A stretch of DNA of 8,718 nucleotides from CAITNM01 sp037138055 (GTDB lineage Bacteria > Pseudomonadota > Alphaproteobacteria > Paracaedibacterales > CAITNM01), in the NCBI GenBank assembly GCA_037138055.1, contig JBAXJB010000044.1:1-8718 (forward strand), written 5' to 3'. The position numbers and the translations under genes were made by a program. The notes below the pieces were generated by a model. The model saw only the letters and a list, made by a program, of their open reading frames with translations, ran no database searches and was not told the origin of the DNA. Every line of letters starts with the position of its first letter. Within the stretch, counting starts at the first letter, position 1. This document shows positions 1 through 6,489 of this stretch, piece by piece.

Positions 1-341
1 TATCCTTCAAATAAACCAAAATACTTATCTAGTCTGAAATTTTGCAGAGGGTTCCCTGGACCCAGATTAACATTCGATATAATGCCATTGTGAGAAGATG
101 ATTGAGGGTCTGCATATTTATATTTTCCGTAGCCTAAGAAAAAATCAAAACGAAAACCTGAACGGTCCAGAATTCCATTTATCGCATTAATTGACCCAAA
201 GTAACTATACCAAGACTTGTCTCGGCCACTTACACCTGTATAAACTTGCATTGTATCATTGTCAGGGTCATTAGGTTGAGAGTTCGCCATTAAGTCTGTG
301 CTTAATACTAATAGAATAATCAATTGCTTTTTTGATCTCAA
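1..341 (-). CDS. BcsS-like exported protein, partial (N-terminal part only)
   Basis: The frame is open from a stop at 360-362 to the left edge, giving about 113 codons without the C terminus. A TTG start at 339-341 gives a classic signal peptide: basic RSKK, a hydrophobic LIILLVL core, and a likely cleavage after LMA (residue 19). The first ATG (288-290) would lie at the end of that signal, so I prefer TTG. No clear Shine-Dalgarno sequence precedes either. The mature part has VYTGVSGRD, WYSYFGSINA, LDRSGFRF and FLGYGKYKY, a Gly/aromatic alternation typical of outer-membrane-like beta-strands. From memory it resembles the alphaproteobacterial family named cellulose biosynthesis protein BcsS. 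That family name does not prove cellulose synthesis here, and no bcsA or bcsB is visible. The gene lies 87 bases downstream of trpS on the same strand, so it may be read from the lpx/trpS operon or from its own promoter. The exported nature is fairly sure and the family moderately sure. Confidence 0.6.
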   Translation of the reverse strand, partial: MRSKKQLIILLVLSTDLMANSQPNDPDNDTMQVYTGVSGRDKSWYSYFGSINAINGILDRSGFRFDFFLGYGKYKYADPQSSSHNGIISNVNLGPGNPLQNFRLDKYFGLFEG

Positions 342-428
342 TTTTACTGCACAATATAATTAAATTCACTTGCTAAAGTCTTGCGTAGAAAATCGATACG
401 GTCAATAGATCACGAATCTCTGGGGTAA

Positions 429-1427
429 TTAAACCATATTTAGTGCTTGACGAATTTCTTGCATGTTTTTGCATGCAATGGCATTTGCTGCATCAGCGCC
501 TTTTTTTAGGTGCTGCAGTAAAGATGCTTCATCGGCTAATAACTCAAGCATGGTTTTTCGAATAGGGCTTAAGTGGTCAATCAGCGTGCTTGCCAGCTTT
601 GGTTTGAATTCTGAAAACTGTTTTCCTTCAAATTCCAAACAAACTTCAGCCAAAGATTTTTGAGTAAATAGAGAATATAAGCTCAACAGATTTTTAGCTT
701 CAAGTCGCTCACCTAAGGCCTCTGCGGATCCTGGAATAGGTTCAGCATCTGTTTTTGCTTTGCGAATTTTTAGGTCAATTGTTTCGTCATCATCAAGCAA
801 ATGGATACGAGAATAGTCTGATGGATCTGATTTGCTCATTTTTTTTGAGCCATCACGCAAGCTCATAATACGGGCTGTTTCACTTTTAATAATGGGGTCA
901 GGCAATGGAAAAATATTAGTGTTTACATAGTTATTAAAAGCCTGAGCAATATCTCGGGTTAATTCAACATGTTGTTTTTGGTCTTCGCCAACTGGCACGT
1001 GCGTTGCTTTGTAAATCAAAATATCTGCGGCCATTAGCGCCGGATAAACAAACAAACCTGTCATGGCTTGGTCTTTATTTTTGCCAGCTTTGTCTTTGAA
1101 TTGGGTCATGCGTGAAAGCCAACCCATAGGGGTTATACAGTTGAAATACCAAGAAAGTTCAGTATGATAAGGTACGTGACTTTGTACAAAAATATGATTT
1201 TTCACAGGATCAATGCCGCTTGCAATATATGCTGCAGCAATGGTGAGTGTATTTTTACGTAAGTCTTTTGCGTCTTCAGCGGTGGTTAAGGCGTGTTGGT
1301 CAACTATACAAAATAGTCGTTCATCTACTTGGTCAATCATGCTAACCCAGCTGCGAATTGCACCTAAATAATTTCCTAAATGAATGTGTCCTGTGGGGCG
1401 AATACCAGAGAGAATACGTGTTGGCAT
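429..1427 (-). CDS. trpS: Tryptophan--tRNA ligase
   Basis: This is a cytoplasmic class I aminoacyl-tRNA synthetase that activates tryptophan with ATP and loads it onto tRNA-Trp. The protein has 332 residues, the usual bacterial TrpS length. The N terminus reads SGIRPTGHIHLGNYLGA, with the HIGH-type ATP site as H16-L-G-N19. The second signature, KMSKS, is at residues 196-200. Between them lie family segments such as YPALMAADIL and the GEDQKQHVELTRD stretch that helps shape the tryptophan and tRNA site. The C terminus (EIRQALNMV) ends as expected, so the gene looks complete. The ATG follows the lpxI stop by two bases, and AAGG at 1435-1438, seven bases upstream, is a reasonable ribosome binding site. 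It is therefore almost surely co-transcribed with lpxI. In many alphaproteobacteria lpxB follows lpxI; here trpS takes that place. No T-box or trp leader is seen. Confidence 0.97.
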   Translation of the reverse strand: MPTRILSGIRPTGHIHLGNYLGAIRSWVSMIDQVDERLFCIVDQHALTTAEDAKDLRKNTLTIAAAYIASGIDPVKNHIFVQSHVPYHTELSWYFNCITPMGWLSRMTQFKDKAGKNKDQAMTGLFVYPALMAADILIYKATHVPVGEDQKQHVELTRDIAQAFNNYVNTNIFPLPDPIIKSETARIMSLRDGSKKMSKSDPSDYSRIHLLDDDETIDLKIRKAKTDAEPIPGSAEALGERLEAKNLLSLYSLFTQKSLAEVCLEFEGKQFSEFKPKLASTLIDHLSPIRKTMLELLADEASLLQHLKKGADAANAIACKNMQEIRQALNMV

Positions 1428-1429
1428 GA

Positions 1430-2263
1430 CTAAACCTTAACTACTTTTAAAAAAAGATTATATTTATTACATAGTTCAATGACGTTGTTAAAATCTAAAA
1501 CTTGGGTGGTGTCTGCCGAAATAGCAATGCCATTTAATTTGCACTTATGCATAGCTACGATCGTATCTGTGCCAATGGTTGGTAAATCAACAAGGGTCGA
1601 TTGATTTTGTTTTGCAATTTTAACCAAGACTCCGCCAGTTGGATGGCGTTTCAAGTTTACACAGCGCTCGATTAAACATTGAGTGCCTTCAATGGCTTCA
1701 ACACCAAGAATTAAACCTTCTTGCGCAACACACGCCTGACCTACGTCAGCGTTTGATAAAGTACTTAAGACCAATTGCCCGCGAATGATATCGTTTTCAT
1801 CAATACTATTTGGCTGGGCATTTGTGTATACGCCTGGTTTCAAAACTAAATTTGGCAAGAATTCTCGCGGACTTATAATTTGGAATCCTTCTTTTGCTAA
1901 AAGTTCGGTAATACCTTTTAGTAGCGTGTCATCTCCACCGAATGCTTTTGTGCTTAATTTTTGCATCCATTTTAATCCAACTGTATCAAAGCTTAGAGAT
2001 GTAAATGAAGGGCGTGTGATTCTGCCAGCAAATATTAATCGCTTCACATTGTGCTGTTGAAAAAAACGTAAGATTTCTCCAATTTTTCCTAGGGTCGTTT
2101 GTAAATGATGACCTTCAATATTGTCTAATGGATTATCTTTAAATGATACAACGATTGGCTGTAATTGTTGGTTCAGTGCTTGATTCAAGACAAGAGAAAA
2201 TAATGCACCAGAGCCTGCTATAATTCCCAACGGTTCGCTAGTTATACTGCTTTGGGTTGGCAT
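1430..2263 (-). CDS. lpxI: UDP-2,3-diacylglucosamine diphosphatase LpxI
   Basis: LpxI hydrolyses UDP-2,3-diacylglucosamine to 2,3-diacylglucosamine-1-phosphate (lipid X) and UMP, the step that LpxH performs in E. coli. It belongs to the family formerly called DUF1009. The 277-residue protein shows the N-terminal LGIIAGSGAL nucleotide-binding loop (about residues 12-21), then FAGRITRPSF, AFGGDDTLL, GVEAIEGTQCLIERC, the HPTGGVLVKIAKQNQ stretch and DLPTIGTDT. The Asp of DLPTIG is residue 226. By my alignment from memory this matches the catalytic Asp225 of the Caulobacter enzyme. The start overlaps the end of lpxA by 22 bases and has no clear Shine-Dalgarno sequence, so translation is probably coupled to lpxA. 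The length and motifs indicate an intact enzyme. Its presence beside fabZ and lpxA is a hallmark of alphaproteobacterial lipid A clusters. Confidence 0.94.
   Translation of the reverse strand: MPTQSSITSEPLGIIAGSGALFSLVLNQALNQQLQPIVVSFKDNPLDNIEGHHLQTTLGKIGEILRFFQQHNVKRLIFAGRITRPSFTSLSFDTVGLKWMQKLSTKAFGGDDTLLKGITELLAKEGFQIISPREFLPNLVLKPGVYTNAQPNSIDENDIIRGQLVLSTLSNADVGQACVAQEGLILGVEAIEGTQCLIERCVNLKRHPTGGVLVKIAKQNQSTLVDLPTIGTDTIVAMHKCKLNGIAISADTTQVLDFNNVIELCNKYNLFLKVVKV
1435..1438 (-). promoter_or_regulatory. Ribosome binding site of trpS
   Basis: AAGG on the minus strand lies seven bases before the trpS ATG, inside the last codons of lpxI. It supports the chosen start and suggests that translation of trpS is initiated independently while being coupled to lpxI. 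Confidence 0.6.
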
Positions 2264-3033
2264 AATGAATTTGATTTTGTGCTTAAAAAATCTAGCAGAA
2301 TAGTAACATCATTATCGTTATTGTATTTAGTGCGTAAAGCGTCAAAACGCTCACTTAATGGCTGTTCGCTTCCTATCATGAACAAGTTCATGTAAATGTC
2401 TTGTAATTTTCCAATTGCTTCGCGGTTAAAGCCTCGACGTTTCATACCAACTAGGTTAAGACCATTTAGCCAGCCACGTTCACCAACGACTACTCCAAAT
2501 GGAATAACGTCATGCTCAACGCCTGCCATGCCGCCAATCATTGCATGATCACCAACGCGCACAAATTGTTTGATTGCGGCTAATCCGCCAATAATAGCAT
2601 AGTCACCAATTTTTACGTGCCCTGCCAATGTGGCATTATTTGCCATTATGACGTGACTTCCAACTACGCAATCGTGCGCGACATGGCTTCCCACCATAAA
2701 CAAACAGTGGTCACCAACAATGGTTTGCATTGCATCGCCTGCTGTGCCGGGTTGAATGGTTACATATTCACGAATGGTGTTATGAGAACCAATAATAGTT
2801 GTAGATGGTTCACCGTTGTATTTTAAATCCTGAGGATTGTGACCAATTGAAGCAAACGGGTAAATTTTAGTTTTTTCACCAATTTTTGTAATGCCACTTA
2901 TTGAGATATGTGAAACAAGTTCAACATAGTCTTCTAAAATAACATCTGCGCCAATGCTGCAAAATGGTCCTACGGTAACACCAACACCTATTTTTGCGCC
3001 AGGTTCAATAATGCTTGATGGGTGTATTTTCAT
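2242..3033 (-). CDS. lpxA: Acyl-ACP--UDP-N-acetylglucosamine O-acyltransferase LpxA
   Basis: LpxA transfers a 3-hydroxyacyl chain from acyl carrier protein to the 3-OH of UDP-GlcNAc, the first step of lipid A synthesis, as a cytoplasmic trimer. The 263 residues match the usual size (262 in E. coli). Residues 1-180 form hexapeptide repeats of a left-handed beta-helix (for example IGVGVTVGPF, MANNATLAGHVKIGD, AIIGGLAAIKQFVRVGD), followed by a helical tail with GMKRRGFNREAI. The catalytic base is His120 in HVAHDC (His125 in E. coli). NPQDLKYNGEP, the loop near the substrate, is conserved. Gly168 aligns with E. coli Gly173, the bottom of the acyl 'ruler', which would favour a chain near C14 rather than C10; this is inferred from one position. 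The start overlaps the fabZ stop as ATGA, with no good Shine-Dalgarno sequence, so translation is likely coupled. Confidence 0.97.
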   Translation of the reverse strand: MKIHPSSIIEPGAKIGVGVTVGPFCSIGADVILEDYVELVSHISISGITKIGEKTKIYPFASIGHNPQDLKYNGEPSTTIIGSHNTIREYVTIQPGTAGDAMQTIVGDHCLFMVGSHVAHDCVVGSHVIMANNATLAGHVKIGDYAIIGGLAAIKQFVRVGDHAMIGGMAGVEHDVIPFGVVVGERGWLNGLNLVGMKRRGFNREAIGKLQDIYMNLFMIGSEQPLSERFDALRTKYNNDNDVTILLDFLSTKSNSLCQPKAV

Positions 3034-3524
3034 TTTTGGGTAATCATTGCAGTAAACATGGAATCATGTGCTAAGTGCTCACCTACCCATGCTTCACCTT
3101 TGAATTTCCATATATGACCACGTGACCGTTCTTTGGTGACCTTCAAACGTAATACATCACCAGGAACAACAGGGCGACGGAATTTTGCTTCATCAATTGA
3201 CATGAAGTACACAAGGTTTCCCGGTTTTTCTCCACCGTTTTGTACGGTTAGTGTTTTCATAACCAATGCTGCTGCTGTTTGAGCTAAAGCTTCTACAATT
3301 AGCACTCCTGGCATAATTGGGTGCTCGGGGAAATGTCCTTGAAAATACCATTCATTTACAGAAACATTTTTAATGCCAACAGCGGATTCGCCTAAAATTA
3401 CATTTTCAATTCGCTCGATAAACAAAAATGGATAGCGATGCGGGATAAGAGTTTGAATTTCAGCTAAATCAAGTGTGGTACCTGAAGATTCAAAGCTAAT
3501 GATGTTGTCTTCTGCCAAGTTCAT
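3030..3524 (-). CDS. fabZ: 3-hydroxyacyl-[acyl-carrier-protein] dehydratase FabZ
   Basis: FabZ dehydrates 3-hydroxyacyl-ACP to trans-2-enoyl-ACP in type II fatty acid synthesis. It competes with LpxA for 3-hydroxyacyl-ACP, which explains why the two genes are so often adjacent. The 164-residue hot-dog fold protein shows LIPHRYPFLFIERI (about 26-39), then GHFPEHPIMPGVL with catalytic His64, and the central-helix Glu78 in VEALAQTAA. The later segments KFRRPVVPGD and LRLKVTKER are also conserved. About 20 extra N-terminal residues precede the conserved core, which is common. The ATG at 3522-3524 has only a poor Shine-Dalgarno match. A good promoter lies just upstream (3547-3575), making fabZ the probable first gene of the fabZ-lpxA-lpxI-trpS operon. 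lpxD, which often precedes fabZ in this phylum, is not next to it; mutL is. Confidence 0.97.
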   Translation of the reverse strand: MNLAEDNIISFESSGTTLDLAEIQTLIPHRYPFLFIERIENVILGESAVGIKNVSVNEWYFQGHFPEHPIMPGVLIVEALAQTAAALVMKTLTVQNGGEKPGNLVYFMSIDEAKFRRPVVPGDVLRLKVTKERSRGHIWKFKGEAWVGEHLAHDSMFTAMITQK

Positions 3525-3546
3525 ATACGTTTCAATTTTTCTTTAT

Positions 3547-3575
3547 ACTATACTGATTTGGTAATTAATTTGCAA
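3547..3575 (-). promoter_or_regulatory. Sigma70-type promoter of the fabZ-lpxA-lpxI-trpS operon
   Basis: On the minus strand TTGCAA (3570-3575) and TATAGT (3547-3552) are separated by exactly 17 bases. The -10 box matches the consensus at five of six bases and the -35 box at four of six. Transcription would start near 3540, giving a leader of about 16 bases before fabZ. The position, in the 80-base gap after mutL, fits an operon promoter. Confidence 0.6.
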
Positions 3576-3593
3576 TTTTTCAAGGGAAAATTG
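3573..3593. repeat. Inverted repeat overlapping the -35 box of the fabZ promoter
   Basis: CAATTTT (3573-3579) and AAAATTG (3587-3593) form a 7-base inverted repeat around a 7-base loop. It shares bases with the -35 box at 3570-3575. It is AT-rich and not followed by a T-tract on the minus strand, so it is a poor terminator for mutL. An operator is possible, but a chance match in AT-rich DNA is also possible. Confidence 0.3.
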
Positions 3594-3604
3594 TATTGAA
3601 AAAA

Positions 3605-5380
3605 TTAGCGTTCAAATAACCTTGCTAATGATTTTTTGTCTAAGGTCACAAAAGTAGGGCGACCATGATTGCATTGAGCAGATTTCGGAGTAGATTCCAT
3701 TTGACGCAACATAGCATTCATTTCAGCAAGGCTTAGGGTTTTTCCTGCGCGAATGCTGTTATTACAAGCTCTGCTACTAAGTTTTTCCCATAAAATTTCG
3801 ACTGCGCTTACGCCTTCACCAAGGGTTTTTATGTCGGCTAAAACATCTGCTATAAATTCTTTTGATCCTTGAAGATGACAAGCAATAGGGGTTGAGTGCA
3901 CAACCAAAGTTTTTGTTGAATAGACATCTATCACAAAACCAATTTGTTCAAAAAGATCTTTATGTTCTGCAAATAATGCGCAGTCACTCTCATTAAGTTC
4001 AATGTATTCAGGTTGCATTAGCGGTTGTGAGGGAAGCGTGCCTTGAGTGCTCCATTGGGCCTTAAGTTCCTCGTACACAATGCGTTCATGAGCTGCGTGT
4101 TGGTCAATAATTAATAGTGCATCTTTTGTTTGCGCCACAATGAACGTTTCAAACAGCTGTGCTTTTGCAATACCCATGGGGTAATCAGTAGCGGCTTCTT
4201 CTTGTTCTAAAACTGGTGCATAAGCAGGCTGAATAAATGCAGCAATCGGATGTGGTCTAGCTGATGGATAGCTGTCCCGTAGAATAGGCTTGTGATTGAA
4301 CTGAGGGTTAGTAAAATTTTTAGGGTTAGGAGAGCTAAAGGCATTGGCAACAAGATTACCCATAATGGGTGATGATGTATGCTGACTAGCCAATAATGAT
4401 TGCTTAACCCCTTGAATTAAAAAGCTTCGTACAAAACCAGAATCACGAAAGCGCACCTCGGTTTTGGCGGGATGCACGTTCACATCTACTTCGCGGCCAT
4501 CAAGATTAAAAAATAATACAGCTAACGGGTGACGACCAGTCATAAGCACATCTTGATAAGCCACACGCAATATTCCCGCAACGTTGCGGTCACGTACCCA
4601 GCGGTTGTTCACATAAATATATTGATCATTTGCTTGAGAACGTGAATAGGTTGGTAGGCTTACTAAACCTTCTAATTTGTAGCCATTGCGTTCTAAAAGA
4701 ACAGGCACTGTATTTTGTGCGAATTCATTGCCCATAACTTGGCCTATACGGATTGCAAGTGTGCCTGCTGACCAGTCATAAACAGTTTTTGAATCAGATT
4801 TAAAAGTAAAATGAACTGATGGATTTGCCATGGCAATACGACTGATCATGTCTTTGCAATGACCTAGTTCTGTTGTGGCATTTTTTAAAAATTTCAATCG
4901 TGCAGGGGTGGCGTAGAAAATATCACGCACCTCAATAGTGGTGCCAACTGCTGCCGAATGAGGCATAAGTTTTGAGGCATTCCCACCTTCAATGGTAATT
5001 TTCCATGCGTGTTCGTCTGCATTTGTGCGGGTAATCATTTCTGTGCGGCTGATCGATGCAATGCTAGGCAGTGCTTCTCCGCGAAATCCAAAGGTGTTAA
5101 TCGCGAATAAATCTTGATGAGATAATTTAGACGTCGCATGACGTTCAAATGCCAATGCAATATCATCAACTGTAATGCCGCAGCCATTATCGTTAATGGC
5201 AATTCTGGCACGGCCTCCGTCTTCAACCTCAACAACTATTTGGGAAGCACCAGCATCTAAAGCATTTTCTACTAATTCCTTTAAAATTGCCGCTGGACGT
5301 TCAATAACTTCACCCGCCGCAATTTGGTTGACCAAATGCGGATCAAGTTTTTCAATTTTTTGTGGTTGTTTTTGGCTCAT
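3605..5380 (-). CDS. mutL: DNA mismatch repair protein MutL
   Basis: MutL is the ATPase that links mismatch recognition by MutS to strand incision. The 591-residue protein has the GHKL ATPase domain at the N terminus: ELVENALDAGA with Glu38 and Asn39, DNGCGI with Asp64, and the ATSKL and FGFRGEAL segments. A transducer domain follows with VNNRWVRDR and VNVHPAKTEVRF. A Pro/Ser/Asn-rich linker spans roughly residues 335-400. The C-terminal dimerisation domain carries DQHAAHERIVYEE beginning at Asp426, which satisfies the endonuclease motif DQHA(X)2E(X)4E, and CNHGRP at 570-575, a metal-site motif. It therefore looks like a nicking MutL, unlike the E. coli protein that works with MutH. The ATG at 5378-5380 lacks a Shine-Dalgarno sequence and lies just after a promoter -10 box. 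gap diverges 58 bases upstream, and fabZ follows after 80 bases with its own promoter. Confidence 0.97.
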   Translation of the reverse strand: MSQKQPQKIEKLDPHLVNQIAAGEVIERPAAILKELVENALDAGASQIVVEVEDGGRARIAINDNGCGITVDDIALAFERHATSKLSHQDLFAINTFGFRGEALPSIASISRTEMITRTNADEHAWKITIEGGNASKLMPHSAAVGTTIEVRDIFYATPARLKFLKNATTELGHCKDMISRIAMANPSVHFTFKSDSKTVYDWSAGTLAIRIGQVMGNEFAQNTVPVLLERNGYKLEGLVSLPTYSRSQANDQYIYVNNRWVRDRNVAGILRVAYQDVLMTGRHPLAVLFFNLDGREVDVNVHPAKTEVRFRDSGFVRSFLIQGVKQSLLASQHTSSPIMGNLVANAFSSPNPKNFTNPQFNHKPILRDSYPSARPHPIAAFIQPAYAPVLEQEEAATDYPMGIAKAQLFETFIVAQTKDALLIIDQHAAHERIVYEELKAQWSTQGTLPSQPLMQPEYIELNESDCALFAEHKDLFEQIGFVIDVYSTKTLVVHSTPIACHLQGSKEFIADVLADIKTLGEGVSAVEILWEKLSSRACNNSIRAGKTLSLAEMNAMLRQMESTPKSAQCNHGRPTFVTLDKKSLARLFER

Positions 5381-5388
5381 CGTGTGTC

Positions 5389-5417
5389 AGTATATAACGA
5401 AATAAATACTTCTACAA
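5389..5417 (-). promoter_or_regulatory. Promoter of mutL, predicting a near-leaderless transcript
   Basis: On the minus strand TTGTAG (5412-5417) and TATACT (5389-5394) are spaced by 17 bases. The -10 box matches five of six consensus bases; the -35 box matches only three. The -10 box ends eight bases before the mutL ATG, so the expected transcription start is about 5382, leaving almost no leader. The absence of a Shine-Dalgarno sequence agrees with this. Confidence 0.45.
5393..5398 (+). promoter_or_regulatory. Candidate -10 box for gap
   Basis: TATAAC on the plus strand matches the -10 consensus at five of six bases and would start transcription near 5405, leaving a leader of about 34 bases. 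No convincing -35 box is found at 16-18 bases; TTGGCT (5372-5377) is 15 bases away. The box overlaps the -10 box of mutL on the other strand. Confidence 0.3.
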
Positions 5418-5427
5418 AAACTAAAAC

Positions 5428-5434
5428 AAGAGGA
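5428..5434 (+). promoter_or_regulatory. Ribosome binding site of gap
   Basis: AAGAGGA ends four bases before the gap ATG. It is the strongest Shine-Dalgarno match in the window and fixes the start codon. Confidence 0.75.
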
Positions 5435-5438
5435 CGTT

Positions 5439-6434
5439 ATGAAAATTGCAATTAATGGGTTTGGTCGTATTGGACGGATGGTTTTACGCAGCTTGGTTGA
5501 GCGTAATGTGCGTGATATTCAAGTAGTGGCAATTAACGACTTAGGGTCTTTAGAAGATAATGCGCATCTGTTTAAGTATGATTCAATTCATGGGCGATTT
5601 GGTGGACAAGTAACTACCTCAGGCGATTCATTAGATGTTGGATTTGGGCTAATTAAAATATTAGCAGAGCCTAACCCAGAAAAATTACCTTGGGGCGCAA
5701 TGGGGGTAGACATTGTTTTGGAATGTTCGGGTCGTTTTACAAAACGTGATAGTGCAGCGAAACACCTTGCAGCTGGCGCTAAACGAGTAATTGTTTCAGC
5801 ACCTTGCGATGGGGCCGATATTACGGTTGTTTATGGAATTAACCATGAAAAAATAAATGATTCTCATCAGGTTATTTCAAACGCATCATGCACAACCAAT
5901 TGTTTAGCGCCGGTGGCATCGGTTCTGCATAAATCACTTGGTATTGAATGTGGGTATATGACCACAATTCATGCATATACAGGTGATCAGCGCTTGGTTG
6001 ATACCCTGCATAATGATCAACGGCGCGCAAGAGCAGCTGCTATGTCAATGATTCCAAGTTCAACAGGCGCAGCCAAAGCGGTTGGATTAGTTTTACCGGA
6101 ATTAAAAGGCAAGCTTGATGGCACGGCCATTCGTGTGCCCGTTGCTAACGTTTCAGTGGTTGATTTGAAAGTCATGGTAGGGCGGGATACAACAATTGAT
6201 GAGGTGAATAGTTTTATGCAAACTGCTGCGAAAAATGAACTGCATGGAATTTTAGATTATGTGACCGATCATTTGGTCTCAATCGATTTTAACCATTCGC
6301 CATTTAGTTCAAGTTTTGATGCAACCCAAACACAAGTAGTGAATAACCGTTTAGTACGTGTGCTTTCTTGGTACGATAACGAGTGGGGGTTTGCAAACCG
6401 TATGGTTGATGTAATAAGGCATATTGGTAGTTGA
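5439..6434 (+). CDS. gap: Type I glyceraldehyde-3-phosphate dehydrogenase
   Basis: Gap converts glyceraldehyde-3-phosphate, NAD+ and phosphate to 1,3-bisphosphoglycerate in the cytoplasm, and works in reverse during gluconeogenesis. The 331 residues are the normal length. The Rossmann fold starts with INGFGRIGR (5-13). Asp34 in AINDL suggests NAD rather than NADP use, though dual specificity cannot be excluded. The catalytic site is Cys151 in SNASCTTNC, with His178 in HAYTGDQ. The STGAAKAVGLVLPEL segment and C-terminal SWYDNEWGFANRM are fully conserved. A strong AAGAGGA ribosome binding site precedes the ATG. In many proteobacteria tkt and pgk flank gap, but here it stands alone, diverging from mutL and converging on the secreted-protein gene. 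Transcription probably ends at the hairpin ten bases after the stop. All key residues are present, so it should be active. Confidence 0.97.
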   Translation: MKIAINGFGRIGRMVLRSLVERNVRDIQVVAINDLGSLEDNAHLFKYDSIHGRFGGQVTTSGDSLDVGFGLIKILAEPNPEKLPWGAMGVDIVLECSGRFTKRDSAAKHLAAGAKRVIVSAPCDGADITVVYGINHEKINDSHQVISNASCTTNCLAPVASVLHKSLGIECGYMTTIHAYTGDQRLVDTLHNDQRRARAAAMSMIPSSTGAAKAVGLVLPELKGKLDGTAIRVPVANVSVVDLKVMVGRDTTIDEVNSFMQTAAKNELHGILDYVTDHLVSIDFNHSPFSSSFDATQTQVVNNRLVRVLSWYDNEWGFANRMVDVIRHIGS

Positions 6435-6438
6435 ATAG

Positions 6439-6475
6439 AAAAAAAGAAGCTGTTTTTAAGCAGCTTCTCTTTGTT
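6439..6475. terminator. Bidirectional intrinsic terminator between gap and the secreted-protein gene
   Basis: An 8-base perfect stem, AGAAGCTG (6445-6452) with CAGCTTCT (6461-6468), closes an 8-base loop. On the minus strand the stem runs directly into a T-run (complement of the A-run 6439-6445). On the plus strand it is followed by a looser T-rich tract. It lies ten bases after the gap stop and 22 bases after the stop of the convergent gene, so it can end transcription of both. Confidence 0.85.
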
Positions 6476-6489
6476 TGTTCTTGGTTTAT

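Noticed and set aside
377..405. TTGACC at 400-405 (minus) as a -35 box for the BcsS-like gene
   Set aside because: The bases 17 away (AAGACT) match the -10 consensus poorly. TATATT at 353-358 has no -35 box at a normal distance, so no promoter is called.
373..435. Short minus-strand frame across the trpS stop, reading GLITPEIRDLLTVS before a stop
   Set aside because: I considered a frameshifted extension of TrpS, but TrpS already ends at its normal C terminus.
463..663. Plus-strand open frame inside trpS
   Set aside because: It is antisense to a well-conserved gene, has no ribosome binding site, and its translation resembles no family.
1785..2060. Plus-strand open frame inside lpxI
   Set aside because: It is antisense to conserved LpxI segments; the frame is explained by the coding bias of the real gene.
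2617..2826. Cys-rich plus-strand open frame inside lpxA
   Set aside because: It is the antisense image of the hexapeptide-repeat region; no independent coding evidence.
5035..5405. Two open frames overlapping the 5' part of mutL (5035-5235 minus, 5175-5405 plus)
   Set aside because: Both lie over the conserved MutL ATPase domain in other frames and have no start signals.
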